Shown: in pieces, positions 1 through 13,400 of the stretch
Layout of the letters: every line of letters begins with the position of its first letter
Position numbering within the stretch: the stretch's first letter is position 1
Source: Corella eumyota
Lineage: Eukaryota > Chordata > Ascidiacea > Phlebobranchia > Corellidae
Reading direction: 5' to 3'
Assembly: GCA_963082875.1 (NCBI GenBank)
Contig: OY720102.1
Location: forward strand, 1,674,001-1,738,000
DNA length: 64,000 nt
Translations under genes and position numbers: made by a program
Notes under the pieces: generated by a model
What the model saw: only the letters and a program-made list of their open reading frames with translations
The model's database searches: none
What the model was told of the DNA's origin: nothing

Positions 1-659
1 TTTAATTTTTAATCACTAAATACTAATTAATAAGTGTTTGTTTATTTAAATTTAAAGGTTGTTGTTAATTTTTTAAATTTTTGTCAATTGTATATTATGA
101 TATTAGTAACTCAAAAATAAATTAAAATTTTAATTTTTGACACTAATTACTAATAATAGGTGTTTGTTTATTTAAATTTAATGATTGTTTTTAGATTTTT
201 AAATTTTGGTCAGTTATATGTTATAATATTTATAACTTGAAAATGAAAAAAAAATTAATTCTTTTTGTTTATTATATTTAAATGCTTGTTTGTTGATTAA
301 AAGTTAAAGTCCGATATTAAGCATTAAAAATTTGGTATAATGTATTTTAAAATATAAGTAGTTGAAAAACATATTTGAAAAATAAGTTTCAATTGTTTAT
401 CATATTTAAATGCTTGTTTATTTAATTTAAATCAAAAATCAATTTTAGGAATTTAAAATTTGGTATAATCTATATCCTGATATAAACAACTTAAAACTGC
501 GTTAAATATTAGTTTTGTGTGTATAGTATATATAAATGCTTGTTTGTTTATTCAAATATATGTAATATTCTTAGTTAATGTTTATGCATATCTTTTTTTA
601 TTTATAGAAATTTATGTTAAAAATAATCAAATAATTTCGAACCATATTTTATTTATCAA
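1..659. repeat. Degenerate AT-rich tandem repeats at the left edge
   Basis: No gene is visible. Motifs such as TGTTTGTTTATTTAAATTTA recur at intervals of roughly 100-140 bp with many differences, so this reads as an older, decayed satellite next to the better-kept array that follows. The last 40 bases match the end of the 680-bp unit (TTTCGAACCATATTTTATTT). Confidence 0.6.
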
Positions 660-3600
660 ATAAATCTAGTTATTATTATTATTGTTTTTATTCTTTCTAG
701 TCAGAATTTTGAAAGACGATAACTTTTGTTCTTTAAAACTAAAAGTTCTAAATTTTTAGTATGTTTGTTATTATCCCAACGAATCGCAAACCTCCTATTA
801 ACGACATTTAATTATCACTAATTACTAATTAATATATTTTATTATTAAAATTTAAAGATTAAATTTGCTGAAATTTTAATATGTTGTTGGTATTATTATT
901 TTGTATGTTGCTATTTAAAATGAATATTTAACTCTAGCTAAATATCGTTTAATCATTATTTTAGTTTTTTTATAAAATAATGAATCAGTGTGAGTTTAAC
1001 GCTTGAATAATTTAATAGCGTTCTGGTCGCCGTCAAAAATCGTCCTTTTCGCTGTCCATTAAAGTAAAAAATATTGGTTTAAAATTTAAGTAAAATGTTA
1101 AAATATAAGTAAAAAATGTGTAAAATTTTTGTTTTAATTGTTTTGTTATTATTATATTTTAATACTTGTTTGATTACTAAAAAATTTAGATCGGCATTTT
1201 GCTTTTAAATTTAGTTTACTTTTATATCACAATATCAATGAGTGCGTGTTCGCTTGTTAAAATTAGGTTTAAATATAAAAAAGTTCATATTTAAATTTAC
1301 AATTTAATTAATAAACCTATTAAATCAATTATATTTATAAAAAAGAATCAAACAATTTCGAACCATATTTTATTTATCAAATAAATCTAGTTATTATTAT
1401 GGTTCGAAATCTTAGATTTCGAAACATATTGTTATTGTCATTATATTTATTATTGTTTTTATTCTTATTTGACAAATTTTGAAAGACGATAACTTTTGTT
1501 CTTTAAAACTAAAAGTTCTAAATTTTTAGTATGTTTGTTATTATCCCAACGAATCGCAAACCTCCTATTAACGACATTTAAATGTCACTAATTACTAATT
1601 AATATATTTTATTATTAAAATTTAAAGATTAAATTTGCTGAAATTTTAATATGTTGTTGGTATTATTATTTTGTATGTTGCTATTTAAAATGAAGATTTA
1701 ACTCTAGTTATTATTATTATTATGGTTCGAAATCTTAGATTTCGAAACATATTGTTATTGTCAGTGTATTTATTATGGTTCGAAATCTTAGATTTCGAAA
1801 CATATTGTTATTGTCATTATATTTATTATGGTTCGAAATCTTAGATTTCGAAACATAATGTTATTGTCATTATATTTATTATTGTTTTTATTCTTATTTG
1901 ACAAATTTTGAAAGACGATAACTTTTGTTCTTTAAAACTAAAAGTTCTAAATTTTTAGTATGTTTGTTATTATCTCAACGAATCGCAAACCTCCTATTAA
2001 CGACATTTAAATGTCACTAATTACTAATTAATATATTTTATTATTAAAATTTAAAGATTAAATTTGCTGAAATTTTAATATGTTGTTGGTATTATTATTT
2101 TGTATGTTGCTATTTAAAATGAAGATTTAACTCTAGCTAAATATCGTTTAATCATTATTTTAGTTTTTTTATAAAATAACGAATCAGTGTGAGTTTAACG
2201 CTTGAATAATTTAATAGCGTTCTGGTCGCCGTCAAAAATCGTCCTTTTCGCTGTCCATTAAAGTAAAAAATATTGGTTGAAAATTTAAGTAAAATGTTAA
2301 AATATAAGTAAACAATGTGTAAAATTTTAGTTTTAATTGTTTTGTTATTATTATATTTTAATACTTGTTTGATTACTAAAAAATTAAGATCGGTATTTTG
2401 CTTTTAAATTTAGTTTACTTTTATATTACAATATCAATGAGTGCGTGTTCGCTTGTTAAAATTAGGTTTAAATATAAAAAAGTTCATATTTAAATTTATA
2501 ATTTAATTAATAAACCTACTAAATAAATTATATTTATAAAAAAGAATCAAACAATTTCGAACCATATTTTATTTATCAAATAAATCTAGTTATTGTTTTT
2601 ATTCTTTCTAGACAGAATTTTGAAAGACGATAACTTTTGTTCTTTAAATCTAAAAGTTCTAAATTTTTAGTATGTTTGTTATTATCCCAACGAATCGCAA
2701 ACCTCCTATTTACGACATTTAATTATCACTAATTACTAATTAATATATTTTATTATTAAAATTTAAATGTTAAATTTTCTGAAATTTTAATATGTTGTTG
2801 CTATTATTATTTTGTATGTTGCTGTTTAAAATAAATATTTAACTTTAGCTAATTATCGTTTAATTATTTTGGGTTTATTTATAAAATAATGGATCAGAGT
2901 GAGTTTAACGCTTGAATGATTTAATAGCGTTCTGGTCGCCGTCAAATATCGTCTTTTTCGCTGTCTGAGTTGAAGTAAAAAGTATTGGTTGAAAGTATAA
3001 GTAAAATATGAAAATCTAAGTTAAATGTGTGTAAAAGTTTTTACTCAAAAACGGTATAAAAATTAATTTTTGGTTGTTTATAATAAATATTAATTGCTTG
3101 TTTTTTATTAAAAATCAAATCAATATTTGGTTGTTACATTTTTATTGATTTAAAATCATGATACAAATGGTAAATTTTATAAAATCTCCATAATATTGTA
3201 CAAAGAACATTTATTCGATAATTATATTATAAAGTTTAATACATAAATTGGAATTTTGTGTTGGTTGAATGAATTTTTATCGCGTTGGTTATGCTTTATT
3301 TTTTCTTTGTTTAATAAGTTTTATCTTTTCTTATTTTTAGGGTCGCCGGACTGGACTAGTTTTATTATGGTTCGAAATCTTAGATTTCGAAACATATTGT
3401 TATTGTCATTATATTTATTATTGTTTTTATTCTTATTTGACAAATTTTGAAAGACGATAACTTTTGTTCTTTAAAAGTAAAAGTTCTAAATTTTTAGTAT
3501 GTTTGTTATTATCCCAACGAATCGCAAACCTCCTATTTACGACATTTAAATGTCACTAATTACTAATTAATATATTTTATTATTAAAATTTAAAGATTAA

Positions 3601-6393
3601 ATTTTCTGAAATTTTAATATATTGTTGGTATTATTATTTTGTATGTTGCTATTTAAAATGAAGATTTAACTCTAGCTAAATATCATTTAATCATTATTTT
3701 AGTTTTTTTATAAAATAACGAATCAGTGTGAGTTTAACGCTTGAATAATTTAATAGTGTTCTGGTCGCCGTCAAAAATCGTCCTTTTCGCTGTCCATTAA
3801 AGTAAAATATATTGGTTGAAAATTTAAGTAAAATGTTAAAGTATAAGTAGAAAATGTGTAAAATTTTTTTTTAATTGTTTTGTTATTATTATATTTTAAT
3901 ACTCGTTTGATTACCAAAAATTAAGAACGGTATTTTGCTTTTAAATTTAGTTTACTTTTATATTACAATATCAATGAATGCGTGTTCGTTTGTTAAAATT
4001 AGGTTTAAATTTAAAAAAGTTAATATTTAAATTCATAATTTATTTAATAAACCTACTAAATAAATTATATTTATAAAAAAGAATCAAACGATTTCGAACC
4101 ATATTTTATTTATCAAATAAATCTAGTTTCTATTGTTCTAGGGTCTAACTTAATTTTAAGGTCGCGGGTCTGGACTAGTTTTATTTCTATTGTTCTAGTT
4201 ATTGTTATTATTATTATTGTTTTTATTCTTATTTGACAAATTTTGAAAGACGATAACTTTTGTTCTTTAAAACTAAAAGTTCTAAATTTTTAGTATGTTT
4301 GTTATTATCCCAACGAATCGCAAACCTCCTATTAACGACATTTAAATGTCACTAATTACTAATTAATATATTTTATTATTAAAATTTAAAGATTAAATTT
4401 GCTGAAATTTTAATATGTTGTTGGTATTATTATTTTGTATGTTGCTATTTAAAATGAAGATTTAACTCTAGCTAAAAATCGTTTAATCATTATTTTAGTT
4501 TTTTTATAAAATAACGAATCAGTCTGAGTTTAACGCTTGAATAATTTAATAGCGTTCTGGTCGCCGTCAAAAATCGTCCTTTTCGCTGTCCATTAAAGTA
4601 AAAAATATTGGTTGAAAATTTAAGTAAAATGTTAAAATATAAGTAAACAATGTGTAAAATTTTCGTTTTAATTGTTTTGTTATTATTATATTTTAATACT
4701 TGTTTGATTACTAAAAAATTAAGATCGGTATTTTGCTTTTAAATTTAGTTTACTTTTATATTACAATATCAATGAGTGCGTGTTCGCTTGTTAAAATTAG
4801 GTTTAAATATAAAAAAGTTCATATTTAAATTTATAATTTAATTAATAAACCTACTAAATAAATTATATTTATAAAAAAAATCAAACAATTTCGAACCATA
4901 TTTTATTTATCAAATAAATCTAGTTATGGTTCGAAATCTTAGATTTCGAAACATATTGTTATTGTCATTATATTTATTATTGTTTTTATTCTTATTTGAC
5001 AAATTTTGAAAGACGATAACTTTTGTTCTTTAAAAGTAAAAGTTCTAAATTTTTAGTATGTTTGTTATTATCCCAACGAATCGCAAACCTCCTATTTACG
5101 ACATTTAAATGTCACTAATTACTAATTAATATATTTTATTATTAAAATTTAAAGATTAAATTTTCTGAAATTTTAATATATTGTTGGTATTATTATTTTG
5201 TATGTTGCTATTTAAAATGAAGATTTAACTCTAGCTAAATATCATTTAATCATTATTTTAGTTTTTTTATAAAATAACGAATCAGTGTGAGTTTAACGCT
5301 TGAATAATTTAATAGTGTTCTGGTCGCCGTCAAAAATCGTCCTTTTCGCTGTCCATTAAAGTAAAATATATTGGTTGAAAATTTAAGTAAAATGTTAAAG
5401 TATAAGTAAACAATGTGTAAAATTTTTTTTTAATTGTTTTGTTATTATTATATTTTAATACTCGTTTGATTACCAAAAATTAAGAACGGTATTTTGCTTT
5501 TAAATTTAGTTTACTTTTATATTACAATATCAATGAATGCGTGTTCGTTTGTTAAAATTAGGTTTAAATTTAAAAAAGTTAATATTTAAATTCATAATTT
5601 ATTTAATAAACCTACTAAATAAATTATATTTATAAAAAAGAATCAAACGATTTCGAACCATATTTTATTTATCAAATAAATCTAGTTGTTTTTATTCTTA
5701 TTTGACGAATTTTGAAAGACGATAACTTTTGTTCTTTAAAACTAAAAGTTCTAAATTTTTAGTATGTTTGTTATTATCCCAACGAATCGCAAACCTCCTA
5801 TTAACGACATTTAATTATCACTAATTACTAATTAATATATTTTATTATTAAAATTTAAAGATTAAATTTGCTGAAATTTTAATATGTTGTTGATATTATT
5901 ATTTTGTATGTTGCTATTTAAAATGAAGATTTAACTCTAGCTAAATATCGTTTAATCATTATTTTTGTTTTTTTATAAAATAATGAATCAGTGTGAGTTT
6001 AACGCTTGAATGATTTAATAGCATTCTGGTCGCCGTCAAAAATCGTCCTTTTCGCTGTCCATTAAAGTAAAAAATATTAGTTGAAACTTTAAGTAAAATG
6101 TTAAAATATAAGTAAAAAATGTGTAAAAATTTTGTTTTGATTGTTTTGTTATTATTATATTTTAATACTTGTTTGATTACTAAAAAATTAAGATTGGCAT
6201 TTTGCTTTTAAATTAAGTTTACTTTTATATTACAATATCAATGAGTGCGTGTTCGCTTGTTAAAATTAGGTTTAAATATAGAAGAGTTCATATTTAAATT
6301 TATAATTTAATTAATAAACCTACTAAATAAATTATATTTATAAAAAGAATCAAACAATTTCGAACCATATTTTATTTATCAAATAAATCTAGT
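660..6393. repeat. Tandem array of a ~680-bp AT-rich satellite unit with variable spacers
   Basis: Full units begin at GAAAGACGATAACTTTTGTT and end at TTTATCAAATAAATCTAG: 711-1391, 1910-2591, 3449-4127, 4245-4923, 5008-5685 and 5714-6393, all 678-682 bp. Two are incomplete: 1481 to about 1710 (3' part missing) and 2622 to about 3060 (3' part replaced by other sequence). Spacers of about 20-320 bp vary in length and share TTATTGTTTTTATTCTTATT. Each unit holds one less AT-rich island (GCGTTCTGGTCGCCGTCAAA) and a small hairpin with arms AACGCT/AGCGTT. No coding frame survives across units; short frames inside are accidental. The near-constant unit length with variable linkers is unusual for a simple satellite. 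Confidence 0.9.
1726..1860. repeat. 53-bp minisatellite of a 21-bp palindrome
   Basis: Three copies start at 1726, 1779 and 1832, a 53-bp period. Each contains a perfect palindrome with 10-bp arms TTCGAAATCT and AGATTTCGAA around one T. Single copies of the palindrome also sit in other spacers at 1403-1423, 3371-3391 and 4930-4950. Confidence 0.9.
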
Positions 6394-7420
6394 TTTGATT
6401 CTAGCCTGTAGAAATAAACGAGTGTTGTTTTACGGATTGCTTGATGGATTAACGTGTTAGGTATTGTGTAACCAAGGTTACTGACACTAAAAAGTGTCAG
6501 ATGACAGAAAACACTTATACAAGACTTACAATAAACTCAAACGTAGTGTGGCCTCATTAAACACAGCGGGTTTAATATATCCCAACATTTTCTACACTCA
6601 AACATACAAATTTTCTCTAACTTTTTATGCTCTGAGCTACTAGAAAAGAACTTTGTAAACCGTTATCCTTAAAGTAGTTTGACAAATCATTTTTTACGCA
6701 ATAAACAAACTATTGTTTAAGTTTCACGCATCACAATGGAATTAAATAAATTATTTAAGCGGGGCAGTCATATGCTTAACAGCCAACAAATACCAACATT
6801 TTTTTTTATATAAAACCGGTAACACTAAAAGGCAGATAAGTATTTTGCAGTCATTTTTATTAGGCAATGGACATTGTCAATGCTAAAAGTCATTAGGAAA
6901 GCATTGACAAATTTCGCTGCTAATTAAAAAAGACTGCAAAATACCTTCTTTCCTCCTTTTAGGGTTTAAATTTCTTCCCTTCATCCCCCTTCCTAGTATT
7001 GCCCCTTTCACCCATTTGCCTTCCAACTACTTAAAATGTAACGTTTTTATAGGAAACCAAACAACCTAGCTACTGGCATTTGTAATTTTCCTTTTAATTC
7101 AAAATTAGTTTTAATCAACACAACATAAGTGAGATTTATAATATTTCAAATGCTTTTTTATAATTCAAATTTGGCACAAAAGCTGTCAGTTATAGTATTT
7201 GTTAATATTTGTTTTGATACGCTTTAAACAGCCCCTTAAATTAAATTTCTTTTGAAATTACAGACTTTATGCCTGAAAAGATTTCATTTAAATTTTGCGG
7301 GCATTGTTTTGTTGGTACTTAAAAGCAAAATAGTGTTAACCTAATTCATTTAGGTACTGCTAAAAAGTTGTTTAATTTAGGGCAGTAAAAATCACATAAC
7401 AGGTATGCCCCCTGTTGCGA
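6394..7420. other. 3' flank of the SNRNP200 gene
   Basis: No coding frame is seen. Apart from the foldback element at 6823-6964 it is unique sequence. On the minus strand an ATTAAA (7378-7373) lies about 43 nt past the SNRNP200 stop, and the only canonical AATAAA I find in this flank is at 6861-6856, inside the foldback. Either could serve for polyadenylation. Confidence 0.5.
6823..6964. mobile_element. Foldback MITE-like element, 142 bp
   Basis: Nested inverted repeats: outer CACTAAAAGG...CCTTTTAGGG, then GTATTTTGCAGTC (6840-6852) with GACTGCAAAATAC (6932-6944), then TTGTCAATGCT (6874-6884) with AGCATTGACAA (6900-6910), leaving a 15-nt loop. Most of the element folds back on itself, as in a non-autonomous DNA transposon. 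The superfamily and target duplication are not clear. It lies in the 3' flank of SNRNP200 and brings an AATAAA on the minus strand. Confidence 0.65.
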
Positions 7421-10400
7421 TTAATTAGAGTCACTACCACTGCTCTCCCCCTCGGATTCCCTCACGTTAACGCTCAACTTATACTCTTGGTCACAACCCA
7501 TGTATGCATCACTCATAAAATATAAGGTGTAAGAATGAGATCCGGCAGATGGTGGAATAAAATCAAGTTTGACCTTCGCTTTCTGTTGCAAGGTCAACCT
7601 CTTGATGGAGATCAAACTATTGCTCTTTGGGTCACCGACGACAACCCACCAACCTTCCTCTCTCTTCTGCGGGAAAAAGGGAGCAATCACCGGTCCAGCG
7701 ACCTCATCCTCTCTCTCTAAGTTAACTTGGACGACAACTGGACTTCCTGCATGAAGATTATCAGGATCTTGGATGTCATAAGTCAGCTCAATGTTGGGAT
7801 ATCGGTTACAGAATCGTGCAACATCAGCCATTTGTGCTTCGTTCATTTTAAGAAGTTGATCGCGGTCGTTGTCTTCCATTTCCAAGATGTCGAAAACACT
7901 TTCAATTTCCTACAAGATTTTTCAATTTTCAAAACAAATTTTAATTGTTTTGATAAAGAATATTTAAGTCAATGTAATTCTTTGGGTGTGTATATACTTA
8001 ACAGGATTTTATAAATGATCAGTTAATTAAAAACTTGACTAAAAAATTATATAAAATATAAAGCTATTTAAATTACCAACTTAAACTTTCCACATTCTTT
8101 AAAAGTAATATAAAATGACAATACTTGATAGGGTGGAAAAAAAAAGACAAAATTAAATTCATGATTTTAAACATTCCAAAATTATAATTATTTAGACATG
8201 ATTTTACATGATAGGAATAATAATTGACCTTTTCTGAGCATTTCCTGATCAGATCGCTCTCAAAGTGAGGAAGTTGTTTAAGATAAGAATCTCGACTCCA
8301 CATTGCTTGAGTGACCATTTGAGCCAATTCCATCGCAGCCAAAGCAGGTGACAGCCAACCATTTGAGGATAAAACATCAACACAAGCTTGGATCAACCTT
8401 AGAAAAAGGGATCTATGTTTATACAATATATACAAACTAAAATGTAGAAAACTAATGACAAAAACTTGCAACAAAGACAGTTAAAAGTATCAGGATATTG
8501 TTATATTTTAAAAAAATTCCCAAATAAATTTTTTGATTTTAAGTTCAGTAATTTAGCAAAGAGTTAAACCTATTTTAATAGGGATTTTAATAATATTTTA
8601 AAGTGTTTCTTACCGCACAGCTTTCGCTAGGATTTGCTCTGTATCAGATTGCAGCTCAGCAGGAAGCTGAAGTCTTGAAAGATGAGCTTGCAACAACAAG
8701 TTGGTCTTAATATGAGGATCAGTATATCTAATACTTTGTGGTTTGTACTGAATTTTAGGCAGTAATTGCTTCAATGTGTTATCCTCATGTCTTCGAATAG
8801 AAATGCTTTCATACTCCGCAGCATTGCTGATAATCTCGATCAATCCTCGGATTTTAGTCTTTGCATTTAAAGACATACTGAACAGCTCTATGGTTGTGTA
8901 GTTGATATAATAATAAGCAGCAATCATGGCCAGATTTAAGGGTGTAATGTCCATCTCATCCTCAATTGAAATACATTTAGATTGCTCTAAATCTGCTAAA
9001 GTATTCTCAACTAACTCGGAAAGGTTGTCAGATAAATGACGATGGGAAACTCCCTGCAAGTTGTAGTAATTCGGATTTTGGCTCATTCTTCTGTAGAGAA
9101 ATGTCCATGTAAGATAATCCACAGCATCTTGTTTATTCTCAATAATTTTGGTCACAATTTCAGCATTGAAATGATCATGAAGACAGTGATCCAAGTGAGA
9201 TTCAACCGGTAACGGTTCGTAGACAAATTTCTTAAAGAAATCTTTTTTTGAGCTTTGACACATAATCACACACTTTCCTTCCTCATCTTTTAAAGGCCTG
9301 TTTGCCCTTCCTATCATCTGCAAAACATCAGTGACAGGGTAATCAACATAGGCATGTATTTTTCCATTGTAATGCTGAGTGTCCATTACCACAACTAAAT
9401 GACCGGCAAGATTTAAACCCCAGCAAAGACTTTTAGATGCCACCAAAATCTGCACAGCACCTGAGGTGAACAATTGCTCAACGACAGTCCTTTCTAACTG
9501 TGTTGTACCATCATGAAGATAAGCAACACCATTACAGATGGTTTCCTTTAGCGTGGCATCTTTAACATGCTCCAAGTAAGCTCCAAGTTCAGATTCATTG
9601 CAATGTAGGAATCTCTGTGGAAATCCATCTGCTGCAGCATAAGTCAAAATGTCAACCGCAGTTAATTTACTTTGTTTTCGTGAAGGCACAAAAATAATAG
9701 CAGCACGTTTTGGAGAGTGTTTAGTAATTGCATTGTACACAGGTTTAGCCATGCTGAGAAGTCTTGACTGTGTGTGTGAAATGTTAAAACCTTGGATATG
9801 TAGCTCAAGTGGCACCGGACGTACATTGGGATGGAAATTAAATGTGTGCATCGCTGAACAGCCTAACCACTGAGCTACATCTCGTGCATTGGCAAGTGAT
9901 GAACCAAGAGCAATGATCCTTATCTTCTTATCAAGTTGACTTGCAATGTATCGCATTCTAGAACAAACGATCTCGACCTCTGGACCACTTTCACCTCCGA
10001 TCAAATGGATTTCATCCACAATGAAAAGTGAGACGCTGTGTACGTTTCTGCGCTGTTTCCATCTGCGTGATATAACATCCCATCTCTCTGATGTTGCCAC
10101 TATAATCGATGCCCTCGAAATCAACCTCAAGTCAGTGCTGGTTTCACCTGTAAGAAGTGCAACTTTTTTGCCCAATTTGACCTCAAATTTCTCCCTCCAA
10201 TCCTTGTAAATGAGATCAGCAACCGCCTCAACTGGGGTTACATAGACACACCTTGCTTCAGGATCATTTGTGAAAGCTCTGAGCAAAGCAAACTCAGCAC
10301 AAATTGTTTTCCCACTTCCCGTAGGAGCACCAACAAATATATTCTCATCTCCATTGTAGATTGCGTTAAACACCTGGGTTTGAATTGGATTAAAGCATTG

Positions 10401-13400
10401 AAATTGGTCTTCATATAAACCTTCAAGTTCTTTGTTACGCAGAGCAGTTACAGGTAATGGTTGCAAGTCGAGTAGTTCTGTCGGTGGTGGATACTTTTCT
10501 GGCAGAATAAGATGACGGAATGACACAGGTAGTTGTGTCTCGGAAGCAATCCAGCGATCAGAGATTATTCTGATAAAGTATTGTGGCGGTAAAGGCTCGA
10601 AAACTGGAACAAAGAAGTTAACCACATGCTCGTCTGTTGAATATTTACTTTTTAGTAAGAAGTATTCATGATGTAGAATCACTTCACCGTCAACATCCTC
10701 CACAAAAATGTAAAACGCTTCTGATTTTCCATGTACTTTTTCATCCCATTGGAAATCGGGAGTAATTGTAAGTTCCACTCTTAAGGTTGATCTTGTAATA
10801 GGCTGAACATGGACTGATAATTCCATTTTCGGAAACTGGTGAATAAGTTTATGCAAAGTTTTCCCCATTTTAGGCATTCTGATCAACTCTCCGATTTCAT
10901 TGTGGCTGAGATCATAAAACCTCTCCCATGGGAAGTTTTTCTTCTCAATTTTCTTAACAATCTCCTCCGGGACCTTCTTAAACTGTCGAAGTGGGGTCAT
11001 TGATTGCCACATTCTTCGATTTATCATCTTGCATAAACTCAAACACTTATCTGCAAGTTGGGCCCAGCCACGGAATAAAACAATCTCGTAAATTGCCCTC
11101 ATTAATCTACCAGCACTTTGTGTGACATAAACCATATCAGCCATCAGTGCAAATCCTTCCAACTTCAGCTGTGAAATATAAGCTTGAAGTAAAACATTCA
11201 CCTTTGCTGAAGATTCCTCAATGCTTTCCTTAACAGGAATTGGGACACGTTCAAGTAGTTTGTTAAGCTCTAATTTTTCCTCTTCACGGACAGTAATGTA
11301 ACGGAACTCAGATGAAAGAGAAAACACTCGAAAGAGCTCAATCTCACTTAAAGTTGGTTTTAAAAGTTGATTATAAGTGGCCATGCTTTCGTGAGTACAA
11401 TAGTAGTGACTTGCAATTCGACCAAGATCTGTTACTTGGATTTGCCCGGTCTTGCGATCATATTTTGCTAAGTTGTTTCTAGCCAACAATGCAGCAGCAG
11501 CATGAGCCAAATCGACTCTTCGTTGCTGTAATAAAGGATCCTCTTGTAATGATTCAACTCCATATAGTGAGGGCTGACGCAAGGCTCTAATGTACAAGTA
11601 AGTGTATCCCAACCAATTTACAGCATCTTTAATATTCTGAACGTTACCAAGCACAATCTCAGCATTCAGAGCATCAGGAAGTTTGGAAATCATCTGACTT
11701 TCCACAGGAAGCTGTTGGTTCAGAAGAGAAAGATAATATTGAAGCTCACTGTGGGCGGTGATCAACACACCTTCACCTTTTGTATCATATTGAGGCCTTC
11801 CAGCACGTCCCATCATTTGTAGCACATCCAAAGCACCTAGCTCCACCCATCTCCCCTTTTCAGGACTGTACACTTGCGTACCTTTTATAATTACAGTGTG
11901 GGCGGGTAGGTTAACACCCCATGCTAGAGTTGAAGTAGAAACAAGAACTTGAATATGACGATCAGCAAATAAATCTTCAACCAAAGTTCTGTCAACGCGA
12001 GTCATTCCTGCATGATGGATAGCAAACCCATATGGCAGTAAATCTTTCAGTTCCAAGTTCTTAACTTGCTCAGCTTCTGTTCGTAAGACTTCTGTAGATG
12101 CAGAACCTTCTCGTAGAAACATACCTAGTGTGTCATTCTCTAAGCACATATCACGGATTGCTCTTGCAGTTTTACCGGTCTCTTTCCTAGAATGAACAAA
12201 GACCAAAACTTGATTTTTTCCGGCATTTTCGACCACTTTTTCGTACACAATTTCGTTCATCACCTGAAATCTTTTCATAGGTTTCTTCTCAGTAATACCA
12301 ATGTATTGCTGCTCTAACGGGACAGGTCTGAAGCTGTTATCAAAATAAAACAAACCCTTGGCAGGATCAACTCGTAAAAATGTTGCAACATCTTCATAGT
12401 TAGGTAAAGTAGCAGATAAACCAACTAAACGTACATCTTCTTGTGTTGTTTCAATTGATCTGATAGTCCTTGCAACAATAGCTTCTAACACAGGACCTCT
12501 ACTATCATGCAACATGTGAATTTCATCCATGATAATCAACCTTACAAGTTGGGTGTAGGTTCTTTCCCCACCTTTTCTTGTTATAATATCCCATTTCTCT
12601 GGGGTACAGATGATAATCTGTGTCGCATTAATTTCCTCTTTGCAAAGCTGATGATCACCCGTTAACTCAGCAACTTTAATACCATATGAAGCAAGCCTTT
12701 TACCGAAGTTGCCAACCATTTCTTGTACCAAGGACTTCATGGGAGCAATGTAAATGATCTTGAAACTATCCAACTTAATACTTCCATCGTCACTGATATG
12801 TTTTCCTATCTCTTTCAACATACACATCAAAGCTACATTGGTTTTACCTGCACCTGTTGGAGCACAAAGCAAAATATTTTCATCACTCTCCAAGGTTGTT
12901 TTAGCCAATCGACTTTGAACCCGATTCAACGACTTGAAACCCTGGAATGCAGCTTGTGCAAATTTTGGCAGGGTATCGATAGCAACCAATTTCTCTTTGT
13001 CTTTAAATGGTTTCGGTTTTAATGCAGGGACATGGACTTCTTCGTAACCTTTTCTCTGTTTTCTGTAAGAACCATCTGGAAGTTGACATTTTTTGTTGGC
13101 CATAAAATGAGATCCTTGGATGAATTCCAATTCCTCTAAATCAACCGAACTCTGACTCGGTTGAAAAGTGTCCTCAGTTTTTGCGTTATCAGTTTCTGTC
13201 GCCTCCAAATCAGCATCCACTTTGCTTTTTCTTAGCCTCTCTCTTCTCTGCTGCTCTTCTTTAATGATGTCTTCTTTTTCTGTGTCATGTAATTGTTGTA
13301 GGATCGCAACAAGAGAGGGATCTTGTCTCATTTTTTCCTCGATCTTCAATCTTGCTTCCTCACTTTGAGCACTTGCAAGTAGAGTGCAATACAGAATCAT

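Noticed and set aside
3256-3450. Open frame of 64 codons in the satellite
   Set aside because: It spans a linker and the start of a repeat unit; its hydrophobic product is what AT-rich T-runs give by chance, and it is not kept in other units.
660-6393. CRISPR-like array
   Set aside because: Repeats are about 680 bp with related linkers, in a eukaryotic setting; nothing resembles short repeats with unique spacers.
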